Assembly: GCF_934754915.1 (NCBI RefSeq)
Contig: NZ_CAKVKB010000148.1
Location: forward strand, 1 to 7,408
Length of the DNA: 7,408 nucleotides
DNA from: an uncultured Clostridium sp.
Lineage (GTDB): Bacteria; Bacillota; Clostridia; Clostridiales; Clostridiaceae
Direction of reading: 5' to 3'
Shown: piece after piece, positions 1 to 4,718 of the stretch
Numbering within the stretch: position 1 is the first letter of the stretch
Layout: each line of letters starts with the position of its first letter
The notes under the pieces: generated by a model
What the model saw: only the letters and a program-made list of their open reading frames with translations
Told to the model about the DNA's origin: nothing
Databases searched by the model: none
Program-made: the position numbers and the translations under genes

Positions 1-1185
1 GTATTACAGTTCTGAGAATTGTCAAAACTGCACTTTTCATAGAACAGCCAATTGCTTGAAAAAACACTGGGAATATAAGTGATGTAACCATAGGAATAAA
101 TGACATTCCAATTATTCTAAAACCATGTGTCCCGATAGTCAATACATCTATATCATTTGAAAGCATCTGTTTAGGAATAAATTCAAAACATAAGGTACCA
201 ACAAGCATCAGCATAAAGCCAAATAATATTGAGTTAGATAAAGTTTTTTTGCATCGTTTTATATATCCAGCGCTATTATTAAAGCTAAGTATAGGTACAA
301 TACATGTTTGCATTGCTCCAAGAGGAATAAAGAAGAATGTCTGCCATTTATAATATAATCCAAGTGCTGTCACTGCCTGATCAGAAAATTGTTTTAAAAT
401 AAGATTTAATCCTAAAATATAAAATGTATATGCAGATTGCATCAATATATTAGGAAAACCAAAATAATAAATTTGTTTTATGTATCCTATGTACTTTGAA
501 GGTTCTGGAACCCTTTTACATCCTTCTGACATTACAATAAGTGCTGCTGATACCTGTCCAAGTACAGTTGCTATGTCTGCACCAGCGATTCCTAATTCAG
601 GTATTATTCCAAATCCCCAGATTAATAAAGGATCAAGAATAATATTTACAACTGCTCCCACAATCTGAGCAGCCATAGGAAGTTTCATATTGCCTCCAGC
701 TTGAAGAACTTTAGTCCAGATACTTTCAAAAAACATTCCCATACTGAATACACTTACTATTCTTCCATATTTAATGACTTCATTTATTACTGATTCAGAA
801 TTTGTAGACATTTCTGCGTAATAAGGCATGAACAGATAAGAAATAACTGCAAAGGATATCCACATTATAAATGCCAGAATATTTCCTATTCCAGCTGCTT
901 CTTCACTTTCCTTTTCTTTTCGTACTCCACGATAATGTGCTATAAGTGTGTTAATTCCAACTCCAGTTCCTACTGCCAAAGAAATTGTCAGTAATTGTAA
1001 CGGGTATATTATAGATAGCGCTGTTAATCCATCTTCTGAATATTTTCCAACAAAATAACTATCTATAATATTGTATAAAGCCTGTATTAATTGTGCAAGC
1101 ATAACTGGTGGTGCCAGTTTGAAAAGGATTGTCCATATATCATCTTTTCCAAAATCAATAGAACTGTTTTTTTATTTATTTTCAT
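1..1185 (-). CDS. MATE family efflux transporter, 3' end beyond the window, with a 1-nt frameshift near the start
   Basis: This is a multidrug and toxic compound extrusion (MATE) antiporter, an inner-membrane protein that exports cationic drugs or metabolites in exchange for Na+ or H+. The minus-strand frame is open from 1171 to 1 (390 codons). The N-terminal hallmark is visible (LIQALYNIIDSYFVGKYSED), with the TM1 Asp used for cation coupling near residue 42. The middle signature DPLLIWGFGIIPELGIAGAD, leading into IATVLGQ, starts the second half of the fold. Many hydrophobic segments alternate with short loops. Family members are about 450 residues, so some 50-60 C-terminal residues lie off the left edge. 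An ATG at 1185 with a good ribosome binding site (AGAGGT, 7-nt spacing) gives MKINKK, then runs out of frame at a 7-A tract. With 8 A it would read MKINKKNSSIDFGKDD and join the body. The first in-frame ATG (1102) lies inside TM1 and has no clear ribosome binding site. The family call is firm. Whether the gene is intact, slippery or broken is open. Confidence 0.88.
1167..1173 (-). other. A7 homopolymer where the MATE reading frame shifts
   Basis: The coding strand reads ATG AAA ATA AAT followed by seven A and then C. The frame from the ATG gives MKINKKTVLL and soon stops. The MATE body is in another frame, which has a TAA at 1174-1172 just before the tract. One additional A would join the two. 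Homopolymers of this length are prone to replication slippage, RNA polymerase slippage and sequencing error, and the sequence alone cannot choose among them. Confidence 0.8.
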
Positions 1186-1192
1186 TTTAAAT

Positions 1193-1198
1193 ACCTCT
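1193..1198 (-). promoter_or_regulatory. Ribosome binding site of the MATE gene
   Basis: AGAGGT on the minus strand ends 7 nt before the ATG at 1185, which is ideal spacing. It shows that translation was designed to begin at 1185, upstream of the frameshift, and not at the in-frame ATG at 1102. Confidence 0.72.
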
Positions 1199-1238
1199 AG
1201 AAATAATTTATGAGTCGCTTCAATATATGTTTCATTTT

Positions 1239-1266
1239 ATTATAACACAGTATATAAAATATTCAA
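1239..1266 (-). promoter_or_regulatory. Sigma-A-type promoter with extended -10, driving the MATE gene
   Basis: On the minus strand there is a -35-like TTGAAT (1266-1261), a 16-bp spacer and a perfect TATAAT (1244-1239). A TGT directly before it gives an extended -10 (TGn). The expected transcript start near 1232 leaves a leader of about 45 nt before the ATG at 1185. The -35 differs from TTGACA at two positions. The promoter is predicted from sequence only. Confidence 0.6.
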
Positions 1267-1288
1267 TTTTAAGGCATATATATATATT

Positions 1289-1336
1289 CAATGCACAATT
1301 AACAATGTAAAAGTAAAAATCTCTTTAAGGTTTCTG
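1289..1336 (+). repeat. Dispersed intergenic repeat, copy A
   Basis: The 22 bases at 1289-1310 (CAATGCACAATT, then AACAATGTAA) match 18 of 22 bases at 4614-4635. The similarity continues loosely: AAAATCTCTTTAAGGTTTCT here against GAAATCTTTGCAGGGATTTC in the other copy. In copy B the second part forms a 6-bp hairpin; here the stem is eroded. Both copies sit between genes. This suggests diverged members of a short non-coding repeat family, but two copies in one window are thin evidence. Confidence 0.45.
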
Positions 1337-1393
1337 TGGCACAGGCATAAGAAACTATATATTTGTACAATCTGTGGATAACTTTAGAAAGGG

Positions 1394-1430
1394 GCAGAAA
1401 TACAAAGTCTGCAAAACAGATTTTTTATTT
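1394..1430 (+). terminator. Weak terminator-like hairpin with a competing upstream stem
   Basis: AAGTCTG (1405-1411) pairs with CAGATTT (1417-1423) around a CAAAA loop, with one G-U pair, and runs into a T tract (1421-1426, then ATTT). An alternative stem pairs GCAGA (1394-1398) with TCTGC (1408-1412) and would block the terminator hairpin. Mutually exclusive stems are the layout of an attenuator, but both are short and no known riboswitch class is recognisable upstream. It cannot control the phosphate transporter gene if that gene uses the promoter at 1571-1599. Confidence 0.35.
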
Positions 1431-1484
1431 ACATGTGTTGGAGGAATGTTAAATTATATTTCAAATCTATATCATAGTATATGT

Positions 1485-1499
1485 ATAAGTGTGACTTAT
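1485..1499. promoter_or_regulatory. 15-bp operator-like palindrome
   Basis: ATAAGT, a GTG spacer and ACTTAT form a perfect 6+3+6 inverted repeat about 72 bp upstream of the predicted -35 of the phosphate transporter gene. AAGTGT within it recurs 14 bp downstream (1487-1492 and 1501-1506). It could bind a dimeric regulator. No regulator gene lies in the window, and chance is possible in AT-rich DNA. Confidence 0.3.
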
Positions 1500-1540
1500 C
1501 AAGTGTAAATAGAAACACATATTTGTATAAAATGTTAATG

Positions 1541-1598
1541 TTAAAAGTAAGTTAAAAATGAGCTTTTTTGTTAACATTTGTATAAATTTTGGTTAAAA
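1541..1598 (+). promoter_or_regulatory. Possible PhoP-box-like phased hexamers
   Basis: TTAAAA at 1541-1546 and 1552-1557 are exactly 11 bp apart. TTAACA at 1571-1576 and TTAAAA at 1593-1598 are 22 bp apart, with a weaker ATAAAT in the intervening 11-bp slot. PhoP of Bacillus subtilis binds TTAACA-like hexamers repeated at about 11 bp. The following gene moves phosphate and carries a PhoU domain, so phosphate control is plausible. The low GC content makes such hexamers common, and the two pairs are out of phase with each other (19 bp between them). Confidence 0.35.
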
Positions 1599-1599
1599 T
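1571..1599 (+). promoter_or_regulatory. Sigma-A-type promoter of the Na+/phosphate cotransporter gene
   Basis: TTAACA (1571-1576), a 17-bp spacer and TAAAAT (1594-1599) each differ from the consensus by one base and have ideal spacing. The transcript would start near 1606, about 35 nt before the ATG at 1640, leaving room for AAGGAG at 1621-1626. The -35 overlaps the candidate PhoP hexamers. Confidence 0.6.
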
Positions 1600-1639
1600 T
1601 TAATTATGAATATTATATATAAGGAGAGTATAGACGAAT

Positions 1640-3247
1640 ATGCTAAAAATATTAATTGAACTTATGGGTGGACTTGGTCTGTTCATATACGGAATGAAAC
1701 TTATGGGAGATGGTCTTGAAAATGCTGCAGGTGAAAGCTTAAAGAACATATTAGAAAAAGTTACAACAAATCGTGTTATGGGAGTACTTATTGGTACGGC
1801 TGTTACAGCCATAATTCAAAGCAGCAGTGCTACTACTGTAATGGTTGTAGGATTTGTAAACGCAGGACTTATGACATTATCCCAATCTCTTGGAGTAATT
1901 ATGGGTGCTAATATTGGAACAACTATAACAGCACAGTTGGTTGCTTTTCAACTTGATCAGATTGCACCGATATTTGTTTTTGCAGGTGCAGCAATTGTAA
2001 TGTTTGCAAAAGTAAAAGAAAGAATTGAGATAGGAAATATAATTTTAGGATTTGGTATTCTCTTTACTGGTATGGGAGCAATGAGTTCTGCAATGGAGCC
2101 AATTTCAACATGGCCTCAGTTTACAGATATTATTATTGCTATTGGTGACAACTGGATTATTGGAATTATAGTTGGTCTTGCATTAACTGCACTTATTCAA
2201 AGTTCATCAGCTACTACTGGTATTTTAATTGCTCTTGCTTCAACTGGTGCAATAACAATCAATCTTGCAATACCAATATTATTTGGATGTAATATTGGTA
2301 CATGTGTTACTGCTCTTCTTGCAAGTATAGGAACGAATAAAACAGCACATAAAGCTGCTCTTCTTCATTTGATTTTTAATGTTGTAGGAACAATAATATT
2401 CATACCTTTCTTAGGCATTCTAGGAAATTTTGTTGCTTCAACAAGCAGTGATATAAGCAGACAGATAGCAAATGCACATACTATTTTTAACATTACAAAC
2501 ACTGCAATTCTTCTTCCATTTGGAAATTATATAATTAAATTGGTAAATAAAATAATACCAAATGACGATCCTATTGAACAAATGGGTCCTAAATTCATTG
2601 ACAGCAGATTTTTAGAAACTCCTGTAATTGCTGCAGGACAGGTTATAAAAGAAACAATAAGAATGGCAGAAAAGGCTAAGAAAAATGTTCAGCTTGCTAT
2701 GGATGGATTTTTAAATAATGATGAAGAGATGATAAAGCAGGTTTATGAAAACGAAAAGCTCATAAACATTCTTGAAGAATCAATAACTACATATCTTGTA
2801 AAACTTTCAAAATGTGTATTGTCAGATAAAGAAAAAGTTATTGTAGCATCTACATTTCATGTTGTTATAGATATTGAAAGAATTGGAGATCATGCAGAAA
2901 ACATAGCAGATCTGGCTGTTGAAAAAAAGAGAAAAAAACTAAAATACAGCAGTGATGCCTTATATGAAATAAACGAAATATTTTCAGCTGTTATGGAAGC
3001 TTTAAATATTGCAATAACTTCTTATTCATCAAAAGACATTGAAAAAGCAAAAACTATAAATGAAATTGAAGATACTATTGATTTATATCAGAAAAATTAT
3101 AGAGAAAAACATATAGCAAGACTTTACGATGGAAAATGTAATGCCAATGAAGGAGCTATCTTCCTTGACCTTATTAATGACTTGGAAAGAATCGGTGATC
3201 ATTCTACAAATATTGCTGAAAATGTTATAGGTACTTCAATTTCTTAA
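1640..3247 (+). CDS. Na+/phosphate cotransporter family protein with C-terminal PhoU domain
   Basis: This is an integral membrane phosphate transporter of the Na/Pi-cotransporter II family (the NptA / E. coli YjbB type). The 535-residue length fits the architecture of two inverted transporter repeats plus PhoU. Each repeat carries the QSSSATT signature (residues 60-66 and 187-193), followed by a paired motif, GANIGTTITA (89-98) and GCNIGTCVTA (216-225). From about residue 330 the protein is soluble and helical, with two PhoU metal-binding signatures, ERIGDHAENIAD (413-424) and ERIGDHSTNIAE (516-527). The ATG is the only plausible start, because an in-frame TAG lies 9 nt upstream. The ribosome binding site AAGGAG (1621-1626) is strong but unusually far away (13 nt). 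The gene stands alone, divergent from the MATE gene and convergent with the FliB-like gene. Family members import phosphate with Na+; E. coli YjbB has been reported to export it, so the direction here is not certain. The PhoU part probably ties activity to phosphate status. Confidence 0.95.
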   Translation: MLKILIELMGGLGLFIYGMKLMGDGLENAAGESLKNILEKVTTNRVMGVLIGTAVTAIIQSSSATTVMVVGFVNAGLMTLSQSLGVIMGANIGTTITAQLVAFQLDQIAPIFVFAGAAIVMFAKVKERIEIGNIILGFGILFTGMGAMSSAMEPISTWPQFTDIIIAIGDNWIIGIIVGLALTALIQSSSATTGILIALASTGAITINLAIPILFGCNIGTCVTALLASIGTNKTAHKAALLHLIFNVVGTIIFIPFLGILGNFVASTSSDISRQIANAHTIFNITNTAILLPFGNYIIKLVNKIIPNDDPIEQMGPKFIDSRFLETPVIAAGQVIKETIRMAEKAKKNVQLAMDGFLNNDEEMIKQVYENEKLINILEESITTYLVKLSKCVLSDKEKVIVASTFHVVIDIERIGDHAENIADLAVEKKRKKLKYSSDALYEINEIFSAVMEALNIAITSYSSKDIEKAKTINEIEDTIDLYQKNYREKHIARLYDGKCNANEGAIFLDLINDLERIGDHSTNIAENVIGTSIS

Positions 3248-3277
3248 TTACAAATAAGAATCTAATTTCTGTACAAC

Positions 3278-3340
3278 AAAAAACTGTCGCTAAAATATTG
3301 AGTATACTGCAAATTGTAATTGAATATTTTAGGGACAGTT
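3278..3340 (-). terminator. Rho-independent terminator of the FliB-like gene in a convergent gap
   Basis: AACTGTCGCTAAAATATT (3282-3299) and AATATTTTAGGGACAGTT (3323-3340) form an 18-bp stem with one internal mismatch and a 23-nt loop. On the minus strand the stem begins 8 nt after the stop codon of the FliB-like gene and runs directly into T6 (3283-3278), a proper terminator for that strand. On the plus strand the stem is followed by ATAATGATTTATAAT, which lacks a T run, so termination of the phosphate transporter transcript here would be weaker. The stem is longer than a terminator needs and could belong to a palindromic repeat family. Confidence 0.75.
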
Positions 3341-3348
3341 ATAATGAT

Positions 3349-4575
3349 TTATAATAATATACCTGCAAATCGCTCAGTATATAATTCATCTCTTTTTAAA
3401 TATTTTCTTACATCAGATAGATATTGTTCATTATGTTCTATTTCTTTAGAAAATACTTGAATCACTTTTATAATATCTTCCTCTGTAATTTTTTCATTTT
3501 TATGTGCAAGTGTATTTCCTATTAAAATAAATTTTACAAATGAATATCTTATTACAAGCATTATATAGTCATCAAATACAACATCACTGTTTGAAAATGG
3601 GAAAAGTTCCTTAAAAATATGGTTGACTATATAATTTTCAAATATATAGCTATATTTAGATAATATATTTTTATGGAATTCTGTATATGCATATACATAT
3701 TTATCCTGTTTATCAATCATACTTTGTCCATTATTAAATTGAAATCCTTCTATAGCAGTATTGATTATATTTTTTAAATTTATGCTTATATTAAATTTTT
3801 CATCATAAAGCATTCGCACTAATTTTCTAAAAAATGATATCTGCATCATATAATCCATAAAAGATTTATCTATTGTTGATATTAAAGAATCCGTATTATA
3901 GCTTTCTATATAGTCATATATTTGAAAATAATTATATGTAAGTTCTCTTATTGCACCATGAAGGAAATGTCCAAGCATTGCAAATCTCTCATCAATTCTT
4001 AAAACTCTGTTCTGCATAATTTCAATGCTGACATTCCTAAGCTGTTTAACATATCTTTCATTTGAATATTCCATGTTTCTGTTTTTAGTATCAATGGTAT
4101 CATTTATCATGTCATTTTTCAGTATAGTATTTCCTTGCATAAATTTCATTTTTTCTTTGTTAAGAAGGATAATTTTTGCTGCTTCAAGACATGATACATC
4201 TAAAGATATTTCATATGTATGATCAATTTTGTTTATTATTCTTGGAAAGTTTGTGCATACGTTCCCTAGATAACTTTCACCTAATTTTTTTTGAATCATA
4301 CAATAATTATCTTTGTCTAAAAATGGGCATATATTTGAATCATTTAATTTTATATGTCCATAATCTGAATTTTCATTTTTACAGGTATTATGCCTAATTA
4401 TATTATTATTTATGTATTTATTTAAGTCTATATCCTCAATATTTTTATATTGCCCAAATGTATTTTTATCAATGTATATAGTCCAATCTTTGCAGCATGT
4501 GTCTTCACATTTTCCTCCAATACATTTAAAATTACTCAAATATTCTGGATATATTGATTTAACATTTCTATTCAC
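3349..4575 (-). CDS. FliB-like cysteine-cluster protein (putative flagellin lysine-N-methylase family)
   Basis: This 408-residue protein has the N-terminal cysteine cluster of FliB-like proteins: C18-x4-C23-x3-C27-C28 (FKCIGGKCEDTCCKDW), then CPFLD..YC (C83, C92), CTNFPR (C107) and C129 in DVSCLEAA. FliB of Salmonella N-methylates lysines of flagellin and needs an Fe-S cluster; the cysteines here are the likely ligands. The C-terminal half is helical, and its LVIRYSFVKFILIG and FSKEIEHN segments match what I know of clostridial members annotated this way. I chose the GTG at 4575 because GGAG lies 6 nt upstream and the protein then begins just before YPEYLSNFKC. An in-frame TTG at 4623 would add 16 residues but has no clear ribosome binding site and falls in repeat DNA. 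The helicase gene ends 143 bp upstream on the same strand. No flagellar genes are visible, so the substrate is unknown. Confidence 0.8.
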   Translation of the reverse strand: MNRNVKSIYPEYLSNFKCIGGKCEDTCCKDWTIYIDKNTFGQYKNIEDIDLNKYINNNIIRHNTCKNENSDYGHIKLNDSNICPFLDKDNYCMIQKKLGESYLGNVCTNFPRIINKIDHTYEISLDVSCLEAAKIILLNKEKMKFMQGNTILKNDMINDTIDTKNRNMEYSNERYVKQLRNVSIEIMQNRVLRIDERFAMLGHFLHGAIRELTYNYFQIYDYIESYNTDSLISTIDKSFMDYMMQISFFRKLVRMLYDEKFNISINLKNIINTAIEGFQFNNGQSMIDKQDKYVYAYTEFHKNILSKYSYIFENYIVNHIFKELFPFSNSDVVFDDYIMLVIRYSFVKFILIGNTLAHKNEKITEEDIIKVIQVFSKEIEHNEQYLSDVRKYLKRDELYTERFAGILL

Positions 4576-4581
4576 TGTTTT

Positions 4582-4585
4582 CTCC
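4582..4585 (-). promoter_or_regulatory. Ribosome binding site that sets the GTG start of the FliB-like gene
   Basis: The minus strand reads TTGGAGAAAACAGTG: GGAG, six bases, then GTG at 4575. This is normal spacing and is the main reason for preferring this start over the TTG at 4623. Confidence 0.65.
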
Positions 4586-4596
4586 AATTTAATAAC

Positions 4597-4702
4597 ATAT
4601 ATGTTCCAATTAGCAATGTACAATTGATAATGTACGTTGAAGGATGAAATCTTTGCAGGGATTTCTTTAATTATTATGCAGTTTTATTATTAGAACATAT
4701 AT
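4597..4702. repeat. 106-bp intergenic segment bounded by 14-bp imperfect inverted repeats
   Basis: ATATATGTTCCAAT (4597-4610) and ATTAGAACATATAT (4689-4702) are inverted copies with 13 of 14 positions complementary. They enclose repeat copy B and a GAAATC/GATTTC hairpin (4646-4651 and 4660-4665). The segment fills most of the gap between the helicase stop and the FliB-like start. It could be the remnant of a small non-autonomous element or a folded RNA spacer. No target-site duplication is evident, and AT-rich DNA makes such repeats easier to find by chance. Confidence 0.4.
4614..4665 (+). repeat. Dispersed intergenic repeat, copy B, with small hairpin
   Basis: CAATGTACAATT followed by GATAATGTAC (4614-4635) matches copy A at 1289-1310 in 18 of 22 positions. 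It contains a direct repeat AATGTAC at 4615-4621 and 4629-4635. Ten bases later, GAAATC (4646-4651) and GATTTC (4660-4665) form a 6-bp hairpin with an 8-nt loop, followed by TTTAATT on the plus strand. The hairpin is too weak to call a terminator of either neighbour with confidence. Confidence 0.45.
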
Positions 4703-4718
4703 AGATTATATTATAAAT

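Larger units (their letters stand above)
1186..1639. other. Divergent intergenic region between the MATE and phosphate transporter genes
   Basis: This 454-base stretch has no convincing gene. It holds, in order, the MATE promoter, a TA-repeat run (about 1276-1286), a dispersed repeat copy, a 6-bp inverted repeat GTTTCT/AGAAAC (1330-1335 and 1350-1355), a single perfect DnaA-box 9-mer (TGTGGATAA, 1373-1381), a terminator-like hairpin with a competing stem, a 15-bp palindrome and the promoter of the downstream gene. A frame of 59 codons (1329-1505) is open but has no start at its beginning and resembles nothing I recognise. The middle part (about 1320-1480) could be a small RNA or leader, or eroded sequence. 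Confidence 0.6.

Noticed and set aside
480..668. Plus-strand 62-codon frame
   Set aside because: It is antisense to the MATE gene, whose protein sequence is clearly conserved. It is a shadow frame.
1276..1288. TA dinucleotide run as a possible microsatellite
   Set aside because: It is only about five units, ordinary for AT-rich spacer DNA.
1373..1381. Perfect DnaA-box 9-mer (TGTGGATAA) in the spacer
   Set aside because: It is a single isolated copy with no cluster, no DNA-unwinding region and no replication genes nearby. Chance is the simplest explanation, so no origin is claimed.
1329..1508. Open frame of 59 codons on the plus strand, possible small or decayed gene
   Set aside because: It has no start codon near its beginning, no ribosome binding site and no recognisable similarity. 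A parallel frame that looked zinc-finger-like (YICTICG) is interrupted by stops.
1600..1812. Minus-strand 70-codon frame overlapping the start of the phosphate transporter
   Set aside because: It is antisense to the conserved QSSSATT region, with no ribosome binding site or family match.
4025..4627. Three plus-strand frames of 65-73 codons
   Set aside because: All are antisense to the FliB-like gene. Their Phe/Leu/Ile-rich composition is the reverse of an AT-rich coding strand.
4646..4670. GAAATC/GATTTC hairpin as the terminator of the helicase gene
   Set aside because: On the minus strand the stem is followed by ATCC rather than a T run, and the stem is only 6 bp. Read-through into the FliB-like gene remains possible.
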